Below the pieces are notes generated by a model. It was not told the DNA's origin, did not search any database, and worked only from the letters and a program-made list of their open reading frames with translations. A program made the translations under genes and the position numbers. Of a stretch of 64,000 bases of DNA, positions 25,531 to 38,594 are shown in pieces (the first letter of the stretch is position 1; each line of letters starts with the position of its first letter). Source of the DNA: Lycocorax pyrrhopterus obiensis (Eukaryota > Chordata > Aves > Passeriformes > Paradisaeidae); assembly GCA_014706295.1 (NCBI GenBank), contig JACSVZ010000002.1, forward strand, positions 108,062,547 to 108,126,546, written 5' to 3'.

Positions 25531-28500
25531 AGAGCTGGCACAATTTCAGAGGGAGCAATAAACTGGGGAATACCATTCCTAAACCACCACATTTGTCAGC
25601 CTTTCCAGTATGTCACAATACATGGTACAAGAAAATCAGACCCCTTGAATCTTAAAACATAAACATCTATTCACTGAAAAAGTTCTCTGCACTCCAGAGG
25701 AAGTGAATAGCATCTCTTTCTGATTCTTCCCTCTTTCCTTCACGCACGAAATTCTGTGATGCTGTTCATAAGAAAAGTCTCCTGCGCAAGGGGATCTGAA
25801 TCTTTTTAGGGCATGCTTGCAGATGTTTTAATCATATGTAGTTTTCAACTTTGAAGTGAACCTGAGGAGTGCCTTTAAAGCAATTTATACATCCAGTTTT
25901 CACTCCTGGGATTGTCTTCAACCCTGAGGAGATTTTTCAGAAGTTATGTGTATCCAGAGGTTGGGCCCTCCAAACTCTCTAAATTCCACAAAATGCAATT
26001 CCTTGACTCCTGACTATAAAACAATCTAATGGTCCAGATGTTTTTTTTCCTAAAAGCACTTGGCAACCCTTGAGGCAGAGATGCAAGATTAAATGCTTTT
26101 TTGTACTGTGAGACTACATAGGAATACAATAACTTTCCTAAGCCTGTCAATACAATGAATATTTTCTGGGTTTGCTTTTTTAATTCTATAAATGCTCTTA
26201 CAATGAAAGCCATTAAAGAAGTACTCTAGAAATTATACTTTTCTGGGAAGTTTTTCTTTGAGTAACCCACAAGTTTAATCCAGATGAGATGCTGTCAGAC
26301 AGCTTTAAAATTCTATTAAAAGTAGGACATGGCCAAAGGTTTTGTTCTCCTGTGAGAAGGTGGAAGGAAGAGGCCTTCTTTTTGAAGCAAGGCATTATTT
26401 TTTTCTAGTGCTGTTGTTTTTGTTGTTTAACTTCACCAGCAGCACTGGGAGAGGAGCTGCAAAACAGAGAAGTACACAGAATCCTGTGCATTCTGTGTCA
26501 GGTGGATAACTGATCGATGAATGTGTGATGTATCTCTTCAGTTATACAGCAGAACACAGAGGTTTTGAGTGACTGAACAGATTTTTATATTCCCAATGAG
26601 CTAAAAGCTGGAAAATAGGATTATCCTTCACTGTGATTTACTTTGCTATATGAAGAGCAACGAGATCAGGTAAAGTCTTAGTAGTAAATGGGAGCACCAT
26701 AGTGGGTTTGCAGCAGTTGAAACACTTGTCACCATCAAAACAGGTTCAGTGACTCACCACAGCTTGAGTTCATATGCTGACTCTAGTCAGTAAACGAAAT
26801 GCAGGAGACTTTGGACTTCCTGAAGATTAGCACTTCTTTCCACCCAGCACCTTGTTCTCTAATTAAGCCAATCTTCTTAAATGTAATGTCAGTAATGGTA
26901 TATTTTCAAATGGAACAGATGGAGAGAAGTCTAGGCTGCCATTTGTTTAATAGGAGTGGAAACTGTGAAAGTGAGTGTACCACAGGATTCAGCATTAATA
27001 GCATGTGATAAAAGGGAGAAGTATCCTGAAATGTGAAACTAACCCTTCTATTGAAATCACAGAAAAATTAGGTTGGAAGGGACCTTCAGTCAAAGTGGGG
27101 GCAACTTTTAACTTACAACAGGCTGCTCATCCCAAACATAATTCAAAGTACATCCTGGCAAGACAGTGAAGAAGAGTCATATACGAGGTTTTTTGGGTTT
27201 TTTTTTTCTTTGTTTCTCCCGTAGCCCTGAAGAATCAGTCCATTGTATTCACAAGCTTCTTGAGGGTTTTGATCAACTGCTGCTTTAAAATACAGAAGTA
27301 AAATGCAGGACGTGGCTCCAAACTGTTACATGCTGTGTTTCTGCTCATGTTCTGCTCATGGGTCTTCTTTCCTTGATGTGCTTCTGCATAGCACAGGGTA
27401 GGTCACAAGAAAAGGTAGCAGTACTCACAAGGGAAACCACAGGTATCTGAAGCTGACCTGAGCTCTTCTGTTCTCTGTGAAGAGAGAGGCTTTTGCAGAG
27501 CGCCAGAGGTGAAACCCCGCTCTGAGTTGTCCTCTGGAACTCTCTGTCTCTGTTGAGTAGAAGACTAATTTCCAAATCTAGGCCACTTTTAAAAGTGTGA
27601 ATGCTTCCCAGGGTACAAGCTGGTGTCAAATCAGAATCCCAAAGGCCCAAGTAACTTTACTATCCAGGAGGTCACATATTCATAGCCAACTTTTTGCATG
27701 TTGTCAGTGTCTGTTTGCTTGAATCTTATCTGGATAGTGCAAAGACTGATCAGGTATTTATAAGAAATCTGACCTAGTACTGTAAAGACTATACAGTCCC
27801 TTTACACACAGAGTTGTTAACTTGAATTCAGCAAAAGGAGTTATTTTTCTCCTGCAAAATTATCTTTTCTTTATTTTTTTTTTCTGATGCTTCTAACTGT
27901 TAAAATGCTTCACTGCTGTATTCATTTTTCAGCATCTGAGTAAGTGGTAAGTGGAAATATTCAATCAACAAATCTTTCACATTTGTATTTTTCTTGCTTT
28001 AGGAAGCCATTCTCTTAGTCAATTTTGAAAAAGGTACTGGAGTTCCTAATATGACTTGGTTCTTGTACAAATTTTCCCCTTATGTAAGAAGTGATGTCCA
28101 AACTGGCTGCATACTGAGAGCTTCACATCTAGGGGGAACAGCAAAGATTGCTTTGGAAAGCCTGAGAAATTATTGTGTGACTTTCTCCGTGCTTAGGCAG
28201 CTTCTCTGAAAGGCAGTTCCCAAAGTAAGTGGTATTTGATGGAATAATATAAGGAAACTTTATTTACAATACTCCCTCAACCCTTCCTATGCTTCATTTT
28301 CCTCGGATGCTCCCCGCCTCCCTACACACACTCATTGTGAAGAAACAGTAACTACTTAGACTTCACGTTATATTTTCCTCATTACTCCTAGACATTTTCA
28401 TGATGACTCAGCTCTTCCTGCGGCCTATGCTGACTCACTGAGGTTCAGATAAACTCCTTCCTACTCACTTTGCTTCATGGACTGTTGGTTTGGGAAGCCT

Positions 28501-30799
28501 GTAAGAAGCCTGGGTTTTTTTTAGTTCTCTACCTTCACAGGCATACAAATAGTCTTGTTTGCCACAGTCATATTTGCAATGCAAATCTTTGTATAAGTTT
28601 AAATTCCTTTTGTTTTTTCCTGCAATGATACATTTATACAGAGGGACACTTGCGAGCTATCAGTAAATCTATAAAGAATTTTGAATAAAGTTCTTCTTTC
28701 AGTTTGAATAGCAAAATGATTTCTTGTCAGAATTGATGCTCATTTGCCTCAGGTAGAGATCGGCAATGGATGCATCAGTAATGGATAGGATGGGAAATAT
28801 CCTCACTGTCTTACACATTTGATCTGCTCTTTCCACGCTTTCAGCAACAGTAGAGCAGCACTTGAGTGAGTAACCACTTCATTTCTTTCCAGTGCACTAA
28901 TGAGGTTTCTGTTCACAGTTTCAAACACAACACTTTTACATAATATTGATTACTCTTGCACTAGGATTAGAGAGTTGTGGTCACGCAATTTCACAGAGAA
29001 ATGGTGCTTAAATATGGCATCTTTTGACTTGTATCTAATGGATTTGGGTGAGAGAAATGTCCCCAAAAGGTATTTGAGACAGGCAAAAAGGAAAAGAAAA
29101 TATATTCACCTTGCTCTAGAGCTTGCTGACAGTGGGCAAACTGTAGATATTGAAGGGGATTCTGCCTACAGGTTCAGTAATGGAGTTCCTGCTGACAGAG
29201 GAAGGGAACTCACACCACTTTATATCTCTGGCAGATACTTTCCCACTTAATGGCAAGAAACTATTCCTATTTATGAAAACTACACTCAAGTGCTATATCC
29301 TAGCACACAGGACTGAGCTGAGGCAGAAGATGTTTTCTTAGAACATCAATTAATTTTGCATGTGGTGAGACTGTACTTTACACTCTCCTCCTGTATTTCA
29401 TCCAAGGCTACCCAAAGCTTTTGTTAATGCTTGAACATATTCCACCAGGAAGAACGGAGATTTTTCTCTAGTTTTACACTGGCAGGTTTGCCAGACTCTG
29501 GTCAGTTTTAGACTACCTTGCAAGTCCACTTATGTTGATGGACCAAGCTTGGTTGGTCAAATTCTATCTCAAACAGTAATTCAAGTTTCAGATTATAGCA
29601 CTGGTTCAATTTGCTATGATCACTGTCTAGTAATCATCCACAAACATATGCTGAGGAATAATTTATTAGAAAACCTAATTTTTCTTATCACTACTTAGGA
29701 TTAGAACAAATTTCAAAATCTGACATATAGATAATATAGGATAATATCTGGCATTTATAGTCACAATTATACAACAATAAATGCAATAATACTGCTTTAT
29801 TAGTCCAAACTATGTGAAGTAAGTGAAAAAAGCTTATTAACACACAGCTTGGTTTAAGGTAAAATCACCTAAGGGATCTGGAAGTATAAACCCTTTTTCT
29901 TAATATTAACTTTTTTAATAGCGTACAATGCTAAAACCTTGTTTCTGAACATCAGGCAAATTCAGAAACAAGGGATGTTATTTATAGTGTTCTTCAATGC
30001 AGCTATTTCTGCTCTCAGTTATTTTTTTCTTTTCTCATTTGCCAGTCTGCCATTAATCTATAAAACTCTGCTCTATATAATCATTTTCTCCCTTTCAAGA
30101 CATAGATACAATCAATTGTTTAGGTTCTGCTTACAACTCCAGGGGAAAGAAATTTGATACTTTATCCTCCTGAGTGCCACAAATAAATAGCATCAGATTG
30201 TGAAAAAGAGAACACCAATACTTTCAGGCATTGACAAAAAAATGAGAAAGCACTTTCATTTTTACTGTGTTCCCTAGTCTTTCCTTTTAACCTGATTATG
30301 CCTGAGATTGTTATGGGAAGCTGAACATCTGACTATGTTTGTTTCTCCTCATATGTTTCTCTAAAAGCCTGCAAACATTAACAGTGCTGTGAAACATTGC
30401 AGCAATTCTGAAACAGGATTTTCTTTTTCTATCTTCATATATTTTTCAAAGGATTGTGGCAAGGTCTCTTCACAAGCTGTTTTAGGAGATGCCTGCAAAG
30501 ACCTTTGTCTCAGCTTTCCATAACAGTCCAACACAGCCGGTAAAGGAATGCCGTACACCATTTACAGTGTAATCTTTTACATTCACATACTATTTGACAG
30601 TATCGGGGATTAATATTTTGGGGGTGTTTTTTGAGGTTTATTACAATATTTCTTACCAAACAGGATGCGAAGAAGTCATAAGCAGTTTTATTTATACAAG
30701 ATCTCTTTTTAAATGTAAAAGCACACAGCCAATTTTCAAATCGATTATTTATCAAGTGAGTTTGGGTGGTTTTATATATTTTGTAAGTAGAAATACTTA
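25531..30799. other. Gene-free stretch
   Basis: Apart from the CR1 remnant near 27.1 kb, nothing is recognised. The open frame at 28900-29250 (116 codons) is rich in basic residues but matches no family known to me and has no supporting splice or promoter context. Confidence 0.55.
27055..27145 (-). mobile_element. CR1 LINE 3' end remnant, minus strand
   Basis: The plus strand has AATCACAGAAAAATTAGGTT then GGAAGGGACCTTCAGTCAAA, a diverged reverse CR1 tail, with AACAGGCTGCTCATCCCAAA a little further on. Only about 90 bp can be aligned by eye. Confidence 0.7.
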
Positions 30800-31090
30800 G
30801 AGAATCACAGAATCAGTAAGTCTGGAAAAGACCTCCAAGATCATCAAGTCCAACCTTTGACTGAACACCACTTTGTCAACTAGATTACAGCACTAGTGAC
30901 ATGTCCAGTCATTTCCTGAACACCTTCAGGGAGGGTGATTACATGACCTCCCTGGACAGTCTGTTACAATGCCTGGCCCCCCCCTGAATAAAGAAATTCT
31001 TCCTGATGTCCAGCCTGAACTTCCTCTGGCAGACTCTGGGGCTACGTCCTCTTGTCTTGTACTTACAGTACAGTGTACCCTCTAACAAGG
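30800..31090 (-). mobile_element. CR1 LINE 3' end, minus strand
   Basis: The plus strand begins AGAATCACAGAATCAGTAAG then CTGGAAAAGACCTCCAAGAT and CATCAAGTCCAACC, the reverse complement of a CR1 tail. It continues with CCTCCCTGGACAGTCTGTTA and TTCTTCCTGATGTCCAGCCT, GAACTTCCTCTGGCA. It is 5' truncated after about 290 bp. CpG is largely gone, so this is an older copy. Confidence 0.92.
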
Positions 31091-31584
31091 TCTATTGGAA
31101 ATCTTTTTACAGGACCAGTATGACTGTGACAAGCTTATTCAAATAATGTTTGATAGCAACATAGGTTTTCTTTAAATCTGAGTTTTGGAGGTATAACTGA
31201 AGACCTCAGATAGACTCCTATTATGAAACTTGGTCCAAGAAAATGTAGAGAAAGATGGAGACACTTTTTATCCCTATCATTATAAGAATGTTCAAAAGTC
31301 AAAAATATAGTATGACAGATTTTGAGAAGATTTTTCACCTTTTCTTCAGAGTTGTCTTACCAATGTCATATTTTTGCTATATTTATAGGTGCCCTTTTAG
31401 TAAATATAAGGTATCTCAGAAGAGGTTATAAGGTTCAGATATTTCTATACTGTTGCAACTTCTAGTCCATAGGATAGTCAAATCAGCTTATTACTAAAAA
31501 ATACAAGTCTGCAGTATCAATATTATCAGTTCCACCTTGTTTGCATTAGATTGCTGAATACATGTTTGTTTAAACAAATTTCAT

Positions 31585-31750
31585 AATCACTGAATAATTA
31601 AGTTGGAAGGGATCTCTGAAGACCATCTGTTCCAAACAATGTTCAAAGTTGGCTAAATCAAGTCACGTTGCTTAGAGTGATGTCCAGTTGCATCTTAAGC
31701 ATCTCTAAGATTCCAAGCCTCTCTGAGCATCTTCATGTTTGACCATGTAC
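31585..31750 (-). mobile_element. CR1 LINE 3' end, short, minus strand
   Basis: The plus strand reads ATAATCACTGAATAATTAAG then TTGGAAGGGATCTCTGAAGA and CCATCTGTTCCAA, a diverged reverse complement of the CR1 tail, fading out near 31,750. It lies about 500 bp from the copy at 30.8 kb in the same direction. The two tails are separate insertions, because each has its own 3' end. Confidence 0.8.
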
Positions 31751-32148
31751 ATGAGCTGGTTTGTTGGCTGGGGATTTTTTTGTAAGTTTTAAATAGCAAT
31801 AATAATAAAATAATCAGAATTTCCTGTTTTCTAGTTTGGGCAATTGCATCTTGTTTTATCACTGTGCACCTCCAACAAAAGTCTGGAAACCTCTTGTCTG
31901 TATGTTCTGATTAGGTATTTATAATATCTTTCCTTAGAACTGCATGAAGAACGTCATTAATGAAAATTGTCAGTAACAATTATATGCACTGTTCATTGTT
32001 GATCAGTTTTATTAATTGACCATCCCTGAAAACAATAATGTGTAGGCAAAAATATATAGGCTGCATAAGTTCCAATTATTTCATTAGCTGACTTATTCAC
32101 TCTGTTTTGTGAAAAGTAAATTTTAAAAAAGTAAGAAATCAGCTAGAA

Positions 32149-32175
32149 TTCATAAAGCTTCCAAAGCTTTATGAA
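32149..32175. repeat. Short palindrome, 12-bp arms
   Basis: The arms TTCATAAAGCTT (32149-32160) and AAGCTTTATGAA (32164-32175) are separated by CCA. AT-rich, lying in a unique stretch with many TAAT-type motifs. Confidence 0.55.
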
Positions 32176-35100
32176 ATCTAAATTCATTAGATAATTTATT
32201 CCTAAGAAATAATTTAGCCACTTTGACTTATAATGGAAATTGAAGTGGGGAAAACAGTACCCTCCTAACAAAACTCAGACAGATTGGTTCCTAATTACGA
32301 TGTTATACGTTCCAGAGTCATGTAGTCTTTTGGGTTTTGTCTGTATTCTTCTCTGAGAAGAGACATCCATATAAAACAGCTGCAGCTCCAAGAGGACTTT
32401 AAGTGGTAAATTGATTTGATTGATTCAAATTTGATTACATACTGGAAACACATTTAGTTCAAGTTAAGCACATTAGCACACATCAGCTAGAATAAAATTC
32501 CAATTGCTTCTTTGTTATTCATTAATGGAACTTAATGACTCCAACAAAACATTAATGAAGAAAAAATATTGGCTTGCATAATTCATTTGGAAAAATTAAT
32601 TAATTGTTGTATTAAGGGCAGCCTACTCCATGGAGTAATTACTGAAACTTTGGTGGGGAATACTTCATGATATTTATTTGCAAGCTGTTGTTTACTCCTT
32701 TCATTTCACATCGATTTCGTTATGCAGATAGTATAGTTTTCTTGCTGAAGGAAATTAAACACACTTTGTAATGATGCTTCTAACTAATATTTGCAATTGA
32801 TAGGGTCACCACAGTTTTACACTCAGGCTGTTAACATTATGTTTACTACATCCAGCACCTACTGGAAAGATGAGAAAATTTGTCAAGAGATAATATGGGA
32901 AGTGAAGAAAGACCTCTGATAGAGCCAATTCACCAGTTCCAGTGTACAACAGAAATAGTCACTTCTGCTCAGCTGAAACTTTCTAACAAGTAGAAAATAA
33001 CTTCTGGGACCATATTTTCTTCTTTCTGAAATCCATTAAGAAATATATGAGAATTTCCCAGAAGTCCTTAATATTAAGACAGTGAAGGCATTACGCAGAA
33101 ACTTTTTTTTTTTTGCTTTTGTTTTCTTATTTCTTGACAGCTACAGACAGAAGTTTTATTTTAACAGAGCTGAAGTTTTAGGTAGAGATAGATTTAAATT
33201 AAGACAAAAGTCTCTACAATAGTCAGGTAGTAAAAGCTGCAGTCCAACTCCCTGTCCCTTACTCAAGTTCTAATCCTATGGAATTGTTGGGTCTGATGGA
33301 AGACCAAATTCAGTGCAGGCATTTACAGGTAAGACATTGCAGTGTTTTTTTATTTTTTTGGCCAATTATTTATTCTGTAAATAAGGCAAATAGAAGCTCA
33401 TTGTAATTTCTGCTTTCAAAGGAGTCTTAGTTCTTTACTGGAGCTAATCCTCAGTTGATAAAATTAATTTTAATTGAAACATGACATGAAAGTGGTTTTA
33501 GGTGAAGTAGCAGGTGATATCATTCATTTTGCTGTCTTGTTTATAAAAGTAAAAACAAAGTTTACCTGGAGAGATACAATTCACCGGAGCCAAGTGTCAC
33601 TAACCTGATAATGGGCAGAAGAGAAGAAAAAAAATTGCAAATTCCTTTAAATGCTTCCCCAACAGCAGTAGGATTTTTGAGTTTGTTTTGCTTTTATTCC
33701 TTCCCTAGAAAAGAAATGTTCTTTTATCAGTGTTAGGTGAAAGGAAAATATGTGAGTGAAAATATTACATACTTCCAACCAGAATCCCAGAAGAGCCAGA
33801 TCACTGAGCACTTGGAAGGCTCTGCAGGGTCTAGATGTAAAGTGGAACCATATGTCATCATATTTATAAAACTGTAGAAAATAAAGCAGAGTTTTGTTCT
33901 GTAGCTGGGTTCTTGTTGCTGCTTAGAAATTTTGTGGATTTAATGAACAGTGTTTGGCTCTTTAATCATTGCTTCAGTAGAAAAGCAAAAGCTGTTTGTT
34001 TATATGACTTTTGGCATTTGGATCACAGACCATGCTCCAGGTATGGTTGGGGTTTTCTTTTTTTCCTCTTAGCAATTAATTTTAGCAACTTTTGCTGTCT
34101 AACCAGCAAAGAAACTGCCTGACCACAGGAGATATGATCCAAAGCTTACTGTAATTTATGTGATCTTCTCCCTGCATTTAGTAGAATTTGCATTAAATTT
34201 TGTACTTAGCAATATGCATGGAACAGGGTAGGATACAAAACAGATGGTGGAGATGTGTTAGTTTAGGTGGTCAGAGATGGAATTAATTACTAAAATCCTC
34301 TAGAAATGGGGTTTTTTAGATAGCTATTTTTCAACAAATATTAAAGTCCTTTCATTAATACTACTGTGGAATGAAACAAAATACTGCAAGCAATCCTTTT
34401 TTGTGTTTTGGGTGGGGAGAGAGGGTCAAGAGAGGGCTTTTTTCTGGTTACTTTTATGATAACAGAGAAGGACACGCTGTTTATGTAAACTGACGTAGAA
34501 AGTGAAATTCATTACCAAAGACATAATTTTCCTTCATCATAGGTAAAAAAAAAAAAAAAGAAGGTTTTGTAGAAGTCTTAAACCTTCTGTTCACTAGCTT
34601 CTGATTGCTACTACGTAATACTTTCCAGTGAAGCTGAAAATGACCCACAACATCAAAGGCTCAGCAGCTTCTGCACCTTTTACTGTTTGGCAAGACTTTA
34701 ACGGCGCGACAGGCTGGATTTTCTGCTGTTTTTGAGAAAAAAAGGACAAAAACAGGAAAGAATCAGAGGAAGAAAACTGTTGGGTGCTACAGGGGATTCA
34801 AGTCTCCCATCTCTCTCCTGACAGCCAGTGCCAGGCCAGCAGCAAATGAAAGAGAGAAACAATGGAAAACATGCCTTAGCTTTTTATTTTAATTTTCAAT
34901 GCATGAACACGTAACATGCCACACGATGGCAGCACAGGCTGCAAAATGCAGAGGAGTTGCTGCACACAATAAATGGTACAAACAGAGAAGATTTAACGTT
35001 GAAACTCCTGTCTTGCAAATGCTTCTGAGGGGTAGGGTGTCACTGAGCATCACCGGCTGCAATGTGAACTTTTCCTGTACACAAGTCGTGCCTATAGAGA

Positions 35101-35819
35101 TCACTTTTCTAGTAAAGACCGTCTTTTTGAGGTGTATAGGTATTTCTTCTCAGAATTATGAGGACTTTATTGTCTCTAGTGACCTTTTACTTTCCCACTG
35201 CCCCAAATTTTCTGTGCTTTCTTTAAACAGAAGTGATGCCTTCATCACAAGATGCACTACTGCGCTCTGTGACCTGCTCCACCTGCACCAGGTGAAGGTT
35301 ACAGCTTAGCAGGACAGGGCATACTTGAAGGCAGAGAGTGGTTCTAGCAGAAATCTTTTCTTTCCACATACAGCTGTCTCTGGCACCATTTCAAAGATTT
35401 CACTTTTCAAAAGGAAAAGCAAAATGAACCTCAGGAAGGAAAATAGGCTGTAATTTTGAAAACTGATTGAAGGCAGGCTTGGGAGCTGCAATGAACGGCT
35501 GGGTTTGAAAGCTGAGCAAGGTGCCCTTCTCTGCTGCCTTTTTAACTTCCCCTTTGGTTTCTTGACTTCCTTTCTGTCCCAGCTTAATCTTGGACATCTG
35601 AATTTGTGCTCCTTTTTTCATCTGTCGGTGATTAAGTGGTATCTAGCAGACAAACACACACCACATGAAAACACAAAAACCATAACATGTACAAAAAAGA
35701 AATACCTGTCTAGAAACAAAACTGGATACATCACTTTGTCTCGATGTGGGATTATGATACCTTTTAATTCTGTTTCATCCTAAAATGATTTTGTGGTTAG
35801 TTACTGCAGCGTTTAGTCT

Positions 35820-36060
35820 GCATTTCGCTTGTTTGCAGTAGCCCATGACGCAGTTTGGGTTGGAACTGATTATTAGACGCTCTCGCTTTTCTGCCATCCC
35901 ATGCTGCCATCCTGAGGCCAATTCCTGCAGTGCCTGGAGCCGCGCATGCTGCGGGCTGTCTGTGTCGGAATGCACAACCACTGTTCATCCCCGCCTGCTG
36001 AGAGATAACCCCAGATCAAAGTTTGAGTCTATTGAGAATCGTCGCAGTTTCAGAGGTAGT
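35820..36060. other. Small CpG cluster in unique sequence
   Basis: CpG dinucleotides are unusually dense for this region (CATGACGCAG, TAGACGCTCTCGC, GAGCCGCGCATGCTGCGG, AATCGTCGCAG). There is no match to the CR1 or LTR families seen elsewhere here and no convincing open frame. A regulatory element or non-coding RNA promoter is possible but unproven. Confidence 0.35.
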
Positions 36061-36439
36061 TCAAGAGTTTTTTTTTTTATTTTCATTCCAATGAGGTAAA
36101 TTAAATTTCACTTTTAGTAAGCACTCAAGTTTGTCTTGCACTTTTAGTTGGCATTTTTCAGTCGGTATTTTTTAGTCTGAAACCATGCAATTACTATTTT
36201 TACAACTGAAAGTTAAATTGGTGTAATTCTTCACTTGATGAATATGATTCTGCCTGGCACAATCATTCTTTGTCTTTTCTGGATCATAGATTATCTGTGT
36301 AAGTGGTGTATAACTCATGACTGGTTATGTTTGGGTCCTAAACGCTGTCCTAGAATTTGAGAGGATGCGTATGTCACCTTCATAGCTGCACACTGCTTCT
36401 AGGGTGTGTTTTGATCATGAGAAAAAGCCCTGAAATGAA

Positions 36440-36990
36440 ATTTGATGTTGCCAATCTTTGGGATAAGACACGTAAAGATAAGTGATGCCAGCCAGGTGAA
36501 TGGACGCTGAGAGACGCAGCAGGAACTGGGAATTGCAGCCATTTGGATAACAAAGGGCATGATGCTGGCTGTATGGATACGCATGGAGAAGGAGGCAGGA
36601 GCCAAAGATGCAGGAGGAAGAGTGAGACTGGTTCGAGACTGGCACATGGGGAGACTGTGAGGGGATAACAACCCAGGGGTTCCTTTGTTGGGGATCTCAT
36701 CAAGGCACCAGCTCAGGCTGTTTCTGTGTTACTGCAGCGTGAATAAATGGCATTATGGAATGAGACATCTGACACTTCACCATGGGAAACCTGGGGTTGA
36801 ACCAGTGAGGAAACCTGGTCTGACTGTAGGAGTGGGATGTGTGAGGAGTCAAGTGGGGGCCTGTTGGGTCACTGGAGCTGCCCTCAGTGAAGTGACTTCT
36901 GTTCCAGCAGTGAAAGTCTCTGGCATTGGGAGTGCAAATGCTGGAGAGGCTTGTGAATGGTGAGACTGGGAAGTTTCCTCAACAAGTGAG
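36440..36990. other. GC-richer unclassified segment, possibly an old repeat
   Basis: The segment is richer in GC and purines than its neighbours, with a CTGCAGCGTGAATAAATGG stretch near 36734 that resembles the polyadenylation zone of an LTR. Ends and target duplications are not recognisable. Overlapping short open frames on both strands (up to about 107 codons) look like chance. Confidence 0.3.
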
Positions 36991-38594
36991 ACCCACAAGT
37001 TTCTACTACAGCTCTCAATGACAGAATAGGTAAAAAAAATTGGGTTCAAGGTGACATTTGCTCCTTTGTTCAACCGTGGATTCCTGTGTGCCAGGGAAAT
37101 CATCTGCTTTGGCCTTCATAGGAAGAATGAGTGTCAAAATGTAAACCAAGTCCTGTTACAGACTGAACTAGTAGTTAATATAATCCTGTATTGTGTTTCT
37201 AAAATCAATTGCAGATATTTTAAATGATGAACCATAAAACTAGTTAGTTATTAGTAAAAAATTTGCTTGTTTTCAACTAGTGTTGATCTTCTAATATGAA
37301 ACATGGTACCTTTAACTGTTGTCTCTGACATCCTCCCCAATGTAGCTGCAGCGTTTTCTTCTTTGTGTAAAACATTAGATGCTTTACAACTAATTGCATA
37401 AGAGATAGCCTGTCTTCATGTGGCTCACTGCAGTGATTTAATTTTAAATATTTTCATATTTAAGATCAGTGGATTTGTTCAGGATGGAGCTTTACTGACA
37501 AGCAGCACAAGATGGAGCTTTAGAACATGCACTTTCTACAGGAGGATCCAAGGTCCACAAGTTCCCTTTCAATCAATAACTATCATCAGGATCCTCAAAA
37601 AAACACTGAAAAAACCTCAGCTAAACTTCTTTCCTGAGATTTGACAGCAGAAGAGATGGAAATGTAGCAGTAGAAAGTTGTAGAACAGGAGAAAGAAAAC
37701 TTTCAAGCACTCTGTACTTACTGTTGTGGAGTACATTGAGCTATAAAATTGATTCAGGATCTTTATCCTGTCATCCTAACTTAAACCAAGAATGCATACA
37801 GCCTGTAGCTAAATGCCCTTTTTGAAAACTTCTACAAACAAAAGTACATTAAATATGGAATACTAGTGTTCTTTTCTGCAGGGGTTTCTTTGGGAAAACT
37901 TGAAGGGCTAGATCTAGTGGAAGTCAGCTCTGGAAATACTACGCCCCTTTTAAGCATGAATTGGTACAAGTCTTTTTTATCTCTGTAAGTACACATAGCC
38001 AGATTTGCATTAATTTTTATGGTTTGTTTTTTTTTTTAAAGCAAACTTGTGATATGATTTAATTCTTGCCTGTAGAATATTTCTTAGGTAATAAATTGAG
38101 ACATGAGCTTGGAGAAAATCAGCTTGTAACAAATTAGAGATATTATTATAATTAAAATATTAATGGCTTGTTGAAACTTGAATAATTATGAAAATCAACG
38201 CAGTAGAGACACTCAGTTGTCATATATGAGTATTAGGATAAGAGAAGAAGAATGTATTAACTCAACTGAAGTAGAGAGCAAATCTTTCCCTTTGTAGTAA
38301 CATGAAATAAAGAAACATGAAGTGTGTGAATAAGTGTTTTACATAAACTATAATTATCATTCTGAGAAAAAATGTCATGTTTCCCATTGTACGATGAATG
38401 AAAATATTTACACTCCTATGAGTACGTGAGAGAAACAGTGTAAAAAGTAGCACCATATGATAAAACCCAGGTGGAATACTGAGGTGCTGCTACGTCTGTT
38501 GACTGGAGAAGCACCCAGCCATGTTAGGCAGTGTTGTACAGGACAGCTAATGCTGTCCTTCACCTTCCAATCACGTGCTCTTTTGGTTCACTTC

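Larger units (their letters stand above)
31751..38594. other. Gene-free stretch
   Basis: Holds the palindrome at 32.15 kb, the CpG cluster at 35.8 kb and the GC-richer segment at 36.4 kb, listed separately. Otherwise unique AT-rich sequence with poly-A/T runs (33102-33113, 34546-34559, 36068-36079). No gene is supported. Confidence 0.55.

Noticed and set aside
28900..29250. 116-codon open frame with a basic stretch
   Set aside because: Considered as a single-exon gene, but no known motif and no neighbouring support.
34899..35309. 136-codon open frame on the plus strand
   Set aside because: No known domain, no signal or composition bias, and no splice or promoter context. Length is compatible with chance in 64 kb.
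36380..36703. Three overlapping minus-strand frames of 76-107 codons
   Set aside because: Overlapping frames in a GC-richer stretch without stops. None has a recognisable domain.
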